A stretch of DNA of 64,000 nt from contig CM055107.1 of assembly GCA_029204225.1 (NCBI GenBank), forward strand, positions 29,043,410-29,107,409, given 5' to 3'. Of this stretch, positions 55,494 through 64,000 are shown one piece after another. This stretch comes from Diphasiastrum complanatum. Taxonomy: Eukaryota; Streptophyta; Lycopodiopsida; Lycopodiales; Lycopodiaceae. Position numbers and translations under genes: made by a program. Within the stretch, counting starts at the first letter, position 1; the number at the start of each line of letters is the position of its first letter. The notes beneath the pieces are model-generated. The model had not been told where the DNA came from and made no database searches. It was given only the letters and a program-made list of their open reading frames with translations.

Positions 55494-56194
55494 TGTGAAA
55501 GTACTGTACTTTAGGACCATAAATGGATCTACAAAAGATCCACAAGAGTGATTGGATGCTTGCTTAACAATCTATCAAAAAACTATACACAAAAAAGTTG
55601 ATCTAGATTGGCAATTTGACAAACAACAAGCATTCACAATCAAAAGCATTGATCGACATTGAAATCCGAGCCCACATGTGTGTACTACAGGCTTTAGTAC
55701 GGCCTTCAACCTGAGAAACAAGTAGAAATTGATTTGGTTTCATTTGGATCACAAAAACTCAATGTACATAGTGAACTAGCTTGAGATTGCCAATGAGCTC
55801 CAAAAATTTTCTATCTTCTCACTATGGAGAGAGGGAATACATACCAAATTCGACTTCCTTCTTGAAGTTAGGTGGATTTCCAGCATGTAATAAGGAAGTT
55901 AACTCACTCTCCTTGACCTAAAATGAAACCCTAGTCTATTTCCTAGAGTTATGCTTGGTAGGTAGCTAGTTGGTCAAATTTTCACCTTAAACTTAGGTGT
56001 AGGTCCTATAAAGTAGGAATGACCACCAAATAGACATGACCAACTCTCTTGACTTGACCTAACCTACATTAGGATGGGTTTCCCACGTGGAATCATGGCC
56101 TCACATGTGTGGGACCCACTTGTGTACACAATTTACACTATTCTACATGGTTTTTGATCAAGCTCGATTTGCCAACTTTTGGCAATTCTTCACA
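55494..56194 (-). repeat. Cop-C relative, 3' LTR
   Basis: 701 bp. On the minus strand TGTGAAGAATTGCC to AGTACTTTCACA. It has CACATGTGTG near 55673 and a GTACGGCC word near 55698. It differs from the other LTR by several substitutions and a 3-bp net indel near 56090. Confidence 0.93.
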
Positions 56195-56381
56195 CTCCTC
56201 AAATTTAGCTTGATCTATCTACAACTCTCTTGCTAGATGAATGAAAGCTTTTAGAAGTGTCTAAAAAATCCAGCTACAAACAAGGAACTTTTGAGACTCC
56301 AATAGAGAATGATGTCCATGAAGGATCTTTCACCACCTCTTAGAGGATCCCTTGTCTATATACATGTAGCACACTTCAAAA

Positions 56382-57146
56382 CTAAACATCATGCCAAGCC
56401 ATGGATTCCAAGGCATTTTCTGCACTTGAAGATACATCAATTAAAATATTAAGTGCATAAATGATGTTGCCAAAGACAACTTGCCTTGTTTGATCCATAT
56501 GATTGAGCCTTGATGGCTCCATCTTGATACTCAAGATTCTTCTTGGAGTCCTCGGGTCTTGAGCTTGATCCTCTACTTGACTTGACTCCAAAACATCAAT
56601 GAATTGAATAAGGTGTTGATCCAAAGGTGCTTCTTCAAGTTTACAAATCTTCGACTCTTGAAAGCTCACATTTCCACCATTGACAAATTCTTTGGTTGAA
56701 AACAAGTAGATTCTACAATCTCTACTTGAAGAGCAAAACACTACCATTATTCTTGTCATTGAAATAGGATAATCTTTGGTCCTTACATTGGAATGATCAT
56801 GCACAAATCATGTGGACACAAAGATTTCCAAAGCAAATGATGTTTCATCTTTGATGACTCTATTCAAACTATTACAAAAAATAGTTATCCAATGAAATTG
56901 CTTTATCAACAACAAATGTAGATTTCAAAGCATCACATTTCATTATCTTGTCATACAAAGTAATAAACACCATGAATCTTAAAGGTAAGAAACAAGTCAC
57001 CTCATGTCTACTACTACTTTCCAAAAAGTATTCAAAGATAGTAGACTCTCCAATGCTCACCACCCTTGCAAGATGCACACTTGAATGGACAATTTGCATG
57101 CAATTTGATGACTCGGACATTGTCATTGAGGACTCCCTTGGAACTC
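56382..57146 (-). pseudogene. pol: Cop-C relative: integrase and linker remnants
   Basis: On the minus strand, two frames: a short trace of the integrase zinc region (56872-57150) and the Pro/Arg linker between integrase and RT (56382-56804, with DPRTPRRILSIKMEPSRL). The integrase catalytic core between them and the RT and RNase H after them are deleted. Confidence 0.7.
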
Positions 57147-58531
57147 TCATGCTTTGAGACTGATCCTCAAGATCTTCTCCTTTTGATGCTCCTCCTCAAT
57201 GCAAGCAAGGTCACACTTTGCCAAGATCTCCTCTTGAGTGATCTCCTCCTTTGCCAAGCTCATTCTTTCAAAAGCAACACCAGCTTCCAACTTAAACAAT
57301 CTTCCATGTTTAAATCCCTTTGCAATGCAAACATCATTCTTCAAAATGAAGCAAACACCATGCTTAAAGTGGACATCCAAACCACTTTCTAAGAGTAGAC
57401 CAACACTACGCATATTCTTTGTGATTGATGATACATAAAGGACATTTTCTAGATCCATGCATTTTGAGGATTCTAGACACAAAGAGATGGTGGCAACACC
57501 ATCTATCCTACACTCTTCATCATTTGCAGTAAAGACAAACTTTTTAGCAGCATTGAAAGAGTGTAAGGTTGGAAAAAAGTCCTTTTCACAAGACATGTGG
57601 GAGCTAGCCCCACTATCGATCCACCAATTGTCTCTTGAATTGCTATTGCTTGTTGGTGAGGATGTAGATGCCATCAAGAATACATCTACTTTATCCTCCT
57701 CCTCCTCCTTTGCAAGGTTTCCTTGTTTGTCCTCCTCCACTTGTGCTCTTAGCCTCTTGTAGCATTTAGATGCATAATGCCCCTTCTTTCCACAAAAGAA
57801 GCATTTTTGCTTTGACTTGTCCTTTGAGCTTGATGCATCATCCTCTTCTTTGGCCTCCTTTGGATGCTTCTTCTTTCCATTGGTCTTCTTTTTGCCCTTG
57901 AATGAGAAATTGGCTTTCTCATCACCATCTTGCAAAGACAAGGAACTCATCCTAGATTTTGCATGGAGCATCCTACACTCTTCAACCACTAATACACTGT
58001 GAAGTTTTTCTGTAGTTGGCAAAGTGTCTTGGATGGCAAAACTTTGGACCAAATTTGCAAAGTCATCTCCTAGACCATTAAGAACAATTTGTACAAGCTC
58101 TCCATCATGAATCTTCTTTCCAATGGAAGCCAACTCCCTATTTAGAGACTTGATTCTGAGTACATAATCATGTGCACTCTCCTCACTTCTCTTCATGCTT
58201 TGCAAAATCTGAGCATGAGTACTCTTGAAGTGTCACTAGATTCATAGATTGATTTTAAAGACTCCCAAGTCTCTTTAGCACTAGTACATGCTGATACTTC
58301 TCTCAGCAAATCATTGCTCACATTCATCTTCACACAATGAAGTGCAAGTCTAGATCTCTTCTTGTATCTAGCTAACTCTTGTGCACCTAGAGGTTCATTT
58401 TCATCTTCAATAAAGAACTCATGAAGGTCTTGGAGCACCAAGAGTGACCCCATCCTAACCTTCCAAATAGCATAATTTGTAGAATTCAATCTCTCACTAG
58501 CTTCTAGAAGGTATTCTCCAGCAGATCCCAT
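57147..58531 (-). pseudogene. gag: Cop-C relative: Gag, zinc knuckle, protease
   Basis: The ATG at 58531 (MGSAGEYLLEASERLNST) opens Gag, collinear with Cop-C internal A. A deletion of about seven bases near 58205 shifts the frame in the MLRNQILQSMK block; Gag continues in the new frame from QSMKRSEESAHDYVL. Then CCHC CFFCGKKGHYASKC, protease WWIDSGASSHMS, and the pre-integrase segment, which degenerates after AKEEITQEE. Gln occupies the place of the amber codon of Cop-C internal A. Confidence 0.92.
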
Positions 58532-58550
58532 CTTACTAGTGACTTCTACA

Positions 58551-59061
58551 AACAAGAAATAGATTTGATTGACTTGAAACGCACAAAGGTCTCACACTTG
58601 CAGTGTTTCACTCAAATTTGATTTCTAATCCAACAAACAGTTCTATCACTCCCTCACAAAGCTGGAATGAAGATAAGATGAAGTGAAAACTACTTTCAAA
58701 CAAATCTTGCCAAGAAATGGATTTGATTGTCTCTAGAAACTCACTAAGGTCTCTCTCTTGTAGTTTTTTACTCAAATTAAATTTCTAATCCAACAAATGG
58801 ACTTATAATCTTAGTTCTAGCACTCCCTCACAAAGTTGGAATGAAGATAAGATGATGTGAAATTTACTTACAATCAAATCTTGCCAAGAGATGGATTTGA
58901 TTGTCTCTAGAAACTCACTAAGGTCTCTCTCTTGTAGTTTTTCACTCGAATTAGATTTCTAATCCAACAAATGGACTTATAATCTCAGTTTTAGCACTCC
59001 CTCACAAAGTTGGAATGAAGATAAGATGATGTGAAATCTACTTACAATCAAATCTTGCCAA
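58551..59061 (-). repeat. Leader tandem repeat, three copies of about 174 bp
   Basis: Units 58551-58714 (164 bp, most diverged), 58715-58888 and 58889-59061. Each contains CTCCCTCACAAAG, GGAATGAAGATAAGATG and ATCTTGCCAA. Cop-C internal A has a single copy (about 16190-16392). They lie in the transcribed leader, before gag. Confidence 0.93.
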
Positions 59062-59484
59062 ATTTGGCTATTTTTGGACAAAAAAATGACTTAATCTCTT
59101 TCTTCCTTCTTGGTGTACTTTCAAGACCTATTTTTAACCTTAATAGGACTTGAACTCAGCCTAGATTAATTAGATTTCATGAAACAAATTCAAATCTAAT
59201 CAATGGCAAATGATCTTGGTAGATTATCCTAGGATCTCCACCAAAAATTACACCAACAGCTCACAAATTGAATTTTTTTTGGCTCAAATGAATACCATGC
59301 ATTAAATGCAGGTTCAGAGGTGCCCACACATGTGTACAGTACGGATTTGGACCCCTACCAAGTTTGGGATCAAATCTCCTCACCAAAATCAAGATTCTAG
59401 CTTGCCCTCTCAATACTAGTTTTTAGCACCAAAACTTGCTAAAAATGGATTTGCATTAGATCAATGGCTTATGCTCTTGTACTT
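59062..59484 (-). other. Cop-C relative, rest of 5' leader
   Basis: Non-coding; includes CACACATGTG near 59326 next to GTACGG. Confidence 0.7.
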
Positions 59485-59497
59485 GGCTCTGATACCA
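59485..59497 (-). promoter_or_regulatory. Cop-C relative primer-binding site
   Basis: Minus-strand TGGTATCAGAGCC adjoining the 5' LTR. Confidence 0.94.
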
Positions 59498-60195
59498 TGT
59501 GAAAGTACTGTACTTTAGGAACATAAATGGATCTATAAAATATCCACAAGAGTGATTGGATGCTTGCTTAACAATCTATCAAAAACCTAGACACAAAAAA
59601 GTTGATCTAGATTGGCAATTTGACAAACAACAAGCATTCACAATCAAAAGCATTGATCAACATTGAAATCCAAGCCCACACGTGTGTACTACAGGCTTTA
59701 GTACGGCCTTCAACCTGAGAAACAAGTAGAAATTGATTTGGTTTCATTTGGATCACAAAAACTCAATGTACATAGTGAACTAGCTTGAGATTGCCAATGA
59801 GCTCCAAAAATTTTCTATCTTCTCACTATGGAGAGAGGGAATACATACCAAATTCGACTTCCTTCTTGAAGTTAGGTGGATTTCCAGCATGTAATAAGGA
59901 AGTTAACTCACTCTCCTTGACCTAAAATGAAACCCTAGTCTATTTCCTAGAGTTATGCTTGGTAGGTAGCTAGTTGGTCAAATTTTCACCTTAAACTTAG
60001 GTGTAGGTCCTATAAAGTAGGGATGACCACCAAATAGACATGACCAACTCTCTTGACTTGACCTAACCTACATTAGGAGGTTCTCACGTGGCATCATGGC
60101 CTCACATGTGTGGGACCCACTTGTGTACACAATTTACACTATTCTACATGGTTTTTGATCAAGCTAGATTTGCCAATTTTTGGCAATTCTTCACA
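59498..60195 (-). repeat. Cop-C relative, 5' LTR
   Basis: 698 bp, partner of 55494-56194. Perfect CACACGTGTG at 59677-59686, where the 3' LTR has CACATGTGTG. Confidence 0.93.
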
Positions 60196-60900
60196 CACGG
60201 AATGGGTATCGCCGATATAGTACCCAAGAAGAACAACAAAATGCGAATATGTGTGAATTTGAAGGCGCTCAATGCATTCACCAGAAAGGATCATTTTTCT
60301 TTTCCATTTACGGAAAGTGTCCTCGACAGAGTAGCTGGCGCCGAAGCCTACATTTTTTTAGACGGCTTCAGCGACTACAACCAGGTGAAGATAGTCTCCC
60401 AAGACCAACACAAGACAGCATTTGCCACGGAATGGGGAACCTATGCCTATAAAGTGATGCAATTCGGACTTTGCAATGCCCCAAGCACCTTCCAGCGAGT
60501 CATGCAGACGGCATTCAAAGAATATTTGCAAAAAAAATTTGAAATTTTCTTGGACGATCTGTGCGTGCATGGACCAGACTCAAAACACTTATCCAATTTG
60601 GAGAAGGTGCTACAAAAATGTCGCAACTTCCAGATCTCCTTGAATCCGAAAAAATGTCAATTTTGGGTGACACATGGCTTGATTCTCGGCCATATAGTGT
60701 CAAGACACGGGATCGTCACTGACCTATCAAAGATCAAGATCATTGTTGATCTACCACCACCGAGAATGATTAGCGAAGTCTACATCTTCATGGGTTATGC
60801 TAACTATTACAGGATCTTCATTCTTGATTTTGCGGAGTTAGTCCGACCAATTTACAAACTCACAACGGATCCACATTGGAACGAGGAAGCCCTAAAGGCT
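60196..60900 (+). pseudogene. pol: Gypsy G3 reverse transcriptase
   Basis: Continues the RT: VPKKNNKMRICVNLKALN, FSFPFTESVLDRVAG, FLDGFSDYNQVKI, PSTFQRVMQTAF, the active site FLDDLCVHG (both Asp kept), the GLILGHIVSRHGI block and IFMGYANYYR. It is open from the insertion to about 60880, then shifts frame. Better kept than G1. Confidence 0.93.
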
Positions 60901-61199
60901 TTAAGAATGCATTGGTTTCAGCACCAATCTTACGCCCACCCAATTGGTCCATTGAGTTTCATGTGCATACGGACGCATCGAAGTATGTAGTTGGAGCAGT
61001 CTTAACCCAACTAGGAGAACACAAAAAGAATTTTTCAATCCGACAGCTCAGTGATACAGAAATGAATTATTCAACCACAGAGCGGGAAGCACTGGCAATG
61101 ATCTATGCGATTAAGAAATTTCAGCACTACCTGATGGCCACACATTTCGCTTTTTATACGGACCATCAACCCTTGCTCTATCTCGTTAACAAAACTTGA
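60876..61199 (+). pseudogene. pol: Gypsy G3 RNase H
   Basis: Reads FHVHTDASKYVVGAVLTQ, ERKNF-like SIRQLSDTEMNYS, TEREALAMIYAIKKFQHYL and FYTDHQPLLYL. It ends at a TGA after VNKT; the next frame continues the tether. Confidence 0.9.
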
Positions 61200-61841
61200 A
61201 ACACCAGGAGAATCACCAGATGGCTACTTCTGTTGTTGGGGTTTGATTTTCGGATAGTAGTTCGCAAGGGAAAACAACACTACATGGCAGATCATGTGTC
61301 GCGAATCAAGGGAAAGGAGATTGCAACCCAACCCGATGATGACCTGGCCGATTCTGCCTTATATTACGTGGACACAATACCAAAATGGGCTGCCAACATT
61401 GTTGAATATCTAATGTGGGGCCAACCAGACAAGTCACTACCAAAGGTGGATCAGCAAAAATTGATCTTCAAGGCTAGACCTTATCAGCTTATTGTCGGCC
61501 AGTTGTATCGAAGAGGTCCAGACGGGATTCTGCGGCGATGTATCCTCCCTCATGAGGCCACCCAGATCATTTCGCTTTCACATGAAGGCATGGGTAGAGA
61601 CCATTTTGAATCCGACATTACAGTTCGTAAGATCTTGCAATCAGGATGTTGGTGGCCAACGATTCATAAGGATACAGAGGAATACTTGAGAAAGTGCGTT
61701 GTGTGCCAAAGGGCAAGGAGGCCAACGAGATTGAATTATGACCTACTGCACCCGTTCTTAGCCCAAGCACCATTCGAAAAGTGGGGATTGGATTACATCG
61801 GTCCAATTCACCCTACAACACGGAGTTCCCAGACTATCTTG
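61200..61841 (+). pseudogene. pol: Gypsy G3 tether and integrase zinc region
   Basis: Reads LLGFDFRIVVRKGKQHYMADHVSRI, then PYQLIVGQLYRRGPDGIL, HEGMGRDHFESDITVRK, CVVCQRARRPTRLNYDLLHP and WGLDYIGPIHPTT. It is cut before the catalytic core by the LTR-B fragment at 61842. Very similar to G2. Confidence 0.9.
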
Positions 61842-62099
61842 GTGATATCTTGCAATCTTGTGTGTAGAATGCTCATATTTTGCTATTTTTGGTTTCACAT
61901 GTGTGAAATATAGTAGAGTTGGACAGCAAACATATTTTATGTTTTGATTCATGTTTGATCAGTATCTCTTAGAGTTTGCATCTCATTTTGTATGTAGATG
62001 CTGATTTTTCTACGTTGGCAGGGTTGTTGGTTTGCTCCTTATTGTAACCAAAGATCAGGGACATGGATTGGATCTTGAATGATTTGAAATCCTTCAAAA
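61842..62099 (+). repeat. LTR-B fragment (3' half)
   Basis: Matches 14033-14290 from GATATCTTGCAAT to the AATCCTTCAAAA end, including CACATGTGTGAAATATAGTAG. The U3 half is absent. Confidence 0.85.
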
Positions 62100-62897
62100 T
62101 TACTTTAGCTCTGATGATTTCAAAGTTAGTTGCTAAAAGATTGAACGTGACTCTTATCATTATGTTTTGTTCAATAATGATAGGCTTAGTCATGCATTAG
62201 GTAAGTAGGCTCATTTCGTTGCGCTCAATAAGTCGTTCACAAGCTTCGACTTGTCATTATTGCATTATCACCTCTTTCCAACATTTTTGAATTTTTTCCA
62301 CACGTGTGAGAATTACACATAAACAAGAAAATAATAAATAGCCAAGTTAGATTTTGCTAATTTTTCACAATTTGTAAACTTCTCTTGAGATTAGGGGAAT
62401 CATCCAAAAAGGACACTTAGATACTTGAACAAGTGTGTAGCCTCAATAAGATCAAGATAGTTGTTGATTTAAATATTAGATCTATCATGGAAAAAGTTCA
62501 TAGTATCTGGACTAGTCAAGCTAGAGTGCAAAATCTTGGCAATCAATCTTTTTGCATATCTTGTGATCTTGTTCTCCATGGTCATCATGAGGCATGGAGG
62601 TCTCGAATTTCTCTCCTTATGATGCAACTATTTTCTAGGAAGTGGAGCTTTCAAGCCCAAGATCATCTTCAAGTATGGAGGGAACAAAAGGAAATGGTGA
62701 CAAATTGGTGGAATGCTCGTCAAAGGAGTTGGCAATTGATTTCTACCAAAGAAATCCTATCATGGATTTGGTGAATTGGTTGCTATGAAGGATACCTTGG
62801 TTGATCTTCACATTCACATTCATACCAAAAAATCCACTCAGCAAGTTTCACAAGTTTTTTGTTTGATCTAGTATTTATCAAGCTAGTTTTTAAGGAG
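62100..62897. other. Unassigned mosaic
   Basis: A CTCTGAT word near 62107 may be a decayed primer-binding site. CACACGTGTG is perfect at 62299-62308. Near 62440-62490 a few codons resemble the RT-RNase H junction of the gypsy family (NKIKIVVDLN). A 113-codon plus frame (62433-62774) with many Trp has no recognised motif; it looks somewhat protein-like. Confidence 0.35.
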
Positions 62898-62990
62898 TGT
62901 GAAAAATTGGCAAAATATAGCTCGAGTATTTTGCATATCCTTGTACATATGAAAATATCACATGTGTAGAAAGTAGTCATAATCATTTAG
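62898..62990 (+). repeat. Cop-C-type LTR start, fragment
   Basis: TGTGAAAAATTGGCAAAATATAGC preceded by a short purine-rich AAGGAG, followed after about 60 bp by CACATGTGTAG. It resembles the first part of a Cop-C-type LTR but diverges quickly. Confidence 0.5.
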
Positions 62991-63089
62991 ATCTATGTTG
63001 AGTTAGGGGTACTTGAAATTTTGTAGACATCTATCCGTGTTAGTAGTTGATTAGGCAGGCCATTTTTGTCAATTCCACACGAATCTTGT

Positions 63090-63360
63090 TCCACCATGAA
63101 GAACTTGATAATGAAAAAGACATCCTTCTTGCAACACCCCTCGCCTCCACCTTCACAAAGGCCACGAACAAGCACATTACACTTTACAAAATAGCATCGA
63201 ATGTCGGCAAGTTGATTTACATTGGACAAAGTACCGACTTCAAAACGCGTATGCAAGAACACGCTCGAAAGCCACCCAAAAAAATGCTTTTGTCCAAGAC
63301 ACATTCTAGTTTTTTTTATGCCTTTCATGTTGACATACTAGAAATTGTCGAAGATCGTTC
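63090..63360 (+). pseudogene. GIY-YIG nuclease-like fragment
   Basis: One frame reads HITLYKIASNVGKLIYIGQ, then STDFKTRMQEH, about 40 residues later FYAFHVDILEIVED, after which the microsatellite begins. The spacing of LYKI, the YIGQ strand ten residues on, and the Arg in the following helix match the first half of a GIY-YIG endonuclease domain. The frame has no stop from before 63090 to past 63500, but its C-terminal half has been replaced by the dinucleotide repeat. It could be from a Penelope-like element or from a host structure-specific nuclease. No reverse transcriptase is seen beside it. Confidence 0.5.
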
Positions 63361-63420
63361 TCTCTCTCTGTCTCTCTCTCTCTCCGGAGGGAGGGAGAGA
63401 GAGAGAGAGAGAGAGAGCTC

Positions 63421-63512
<92 letters not shown>
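63359..63512. repeat. (TC)n/(GA)n inverted microsatellite
   Basis: About 25 bp of TC repeat, a CCGGAGGGAGG centre, then about 125 bp of GA repeat broken once by CTCCCGA. The TC and GA arms can fold back on each other. Confidence 0.96.
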
Positions 63513-63514
<2 letters not shown>

Positions 63515-63555
63515 TCTCCCTCTTAAGGAGACAACTGTGGGCTTAATTTTCAACA
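63513..63555 (-). repeat. Start of a copia 3' LTR, minus strand
   Basis: On the minus strand TGTTGAAAATTAAGCCC follows a polypurine tract (AAGGGGGAG, plus-strand 63556-63564). The first ten bases equal those of the Cop-A LTR. The LTR runs left into the microsatellite, so its end is not defined. Confidence 0.6.
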
Positions 63556-63564
63556 CTCCCCCTT

Positions 63565-64000
63565 AAGGTCAAGGTTGGTGCCTTGACATCTTTGTCAGGT
63601 TCAGCGTGTTGAAGAACTTCTGATGCTTGATTCTGGGAAGCACTTTGGTGAAGATGTCTACGACCATTTCTATTGTGGAGCAGTATTGAAGGATCACTTG
63701 CGCTGAGAAAACTTTCTCCCGAATGAAATGATAATGGATTTCTATGTGCTTGGATTTGCCATGAAATCTAAGATTTGATGACAGTGAAATACAACTCAAG
63801 TTGTCACACAGAATGGTGGTAGCATTGAACTGAGTGTGATGAAAGTCATGAAGTAATAACCTGGTCCATAGAGCTTCTTTTGAAGCTTGACATGTACGTT
63901 GTCTCAATCGAAGAAAACACAACTGATTTCTGCATCCTTGAGCTCCACGAAATCAGTCTCTCTGCCAGATAAAAGCAGAACTCGAAGGTGAATTTTCTGG
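63565..64000 (-). pseudogene. pol: Copia RNase H C-terminus, runs off the window
   Basis: Minus strand, entering from beyond 64000. Reads CDNLSCISLSSNLRFHGKSKHIEIHYHFIREKV and DIFTKVLPRIKHQKF, the standard copia end; upstream the WSSR-KQ-SVV block is in another frame. A different family from Cop-A to Cop-C. A frameshift near 63910 disables it. Confidence 0.88.

Larger units (their letters stand above)
55489..60200 (-). mobile_element. Cop-C relative, minus strand, internally deleted
   Basis: Element 55494-60195 flanked by CACGG (55489-55493, 60196-60200). LTRs of 701 and 698 bp, tRNA-Met primer-binding site at 59485-59497. Gag and protease are present in pieces; most of integrase and all of RT and RNase H are missing. 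It inserted into the RT of gypsy G3. Confidence 0.94.

Noticed and set aside
58551-59061. CRISPR-like array
   Set aside because: Units of about 174 bp are contiguous with no spacers, in a retrotransposon leader of a plant genome.

Overview
This window looks like nuclear DNA from a plant with a large, repeat-rich genome. The evidence is: Ty1/copia elements primed by initiator tRNA-Met, plant-type Ty3/gypsy elements, a CACTA (En/Spm) transposon with plant Transposase_21, DUF4218, DUF4216 and tnpA-like genes, a hAT-like MITE, an alpha-tubulin pseudogene of plant type, and spliceosomal GT-AG introns in AT-rich DNA. A gymnosperm is my guess, from general impression only; nothing here fixes the species. 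I see no intact host gene, tRNA, rRNA or CRISPR array.

Layout. 0-3.4 kb: a repeat with an exon-like core, a Ty3 gag fragment, and one minus-strand LTR with an Athila/Tat-type primer-binding site and a GA microsatellite. 3.4-13.7 kb: a decayed minus-strand gypsy element (G1) split twice, by a complete and apparently very young copia element (Cop-A, 4567-10881, 5-bp target duplication, LTRs differing at two positions, one 1326-codon open polyprotein) and by a solo LTR (LTR-B, 11966-12868). 13.7-26.9 kb: an LTR-B copia element holding a remnant of a Cop-A relative, which itself holds a three-LTR Cop-C composite (15095-23945). 26.9-28.2 kb: 5' part of another minus-strand LTR element.

28.8-31.9 kb: minus-strand exons with recognisable splice sites, including a C2H2-like finger exon and a SET-domain-like exon, disabled mainly by stops that can be explained by C-to-T changes. 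32-37.3 kb: AT-rich DNA, a 130-bp tandem duplication and a minus-strand copia LTR (LTR-E). 37.3-43 kb: a CACTA transposon with a decayed transposase (minus) and a spliceable tnpA-like gene (plus). 43-46.7 kb: a copia-integrase/gypsy-gag chimera and a deleted gypsy element (G2).

46.7-49.4 kb: microsatellite, low-complexity DNA and a 743-bp hAT-like MITE with 8-bp target duplications. 49.9-53.1 kb: a pseudogene with a ParB-like segment, interrupted by an alpha-tubulin retropseudogene, which is interrupted by a 372-bp MITE. 54-61.8 kb: unrecognised ORFs, then a gypsy element (G3) split by a minus-strand Cop-C relative with target duplication CACGG. 61.8-64 kb: LTR fragments, a GIY-YIG nuclease-like ORF running into a TC/GA microsatellite, and the RNase H end of another copia element.

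The genes do not form a host pathway. The main story is nested transposition with datable order, plus three coding remnants that are not standard LTR-element genes (SET/zinc finger, ParB-like, GIY-YIG) and a shared CACACGTGTG palindrome that recurs in several otherwise different copia LTRs.
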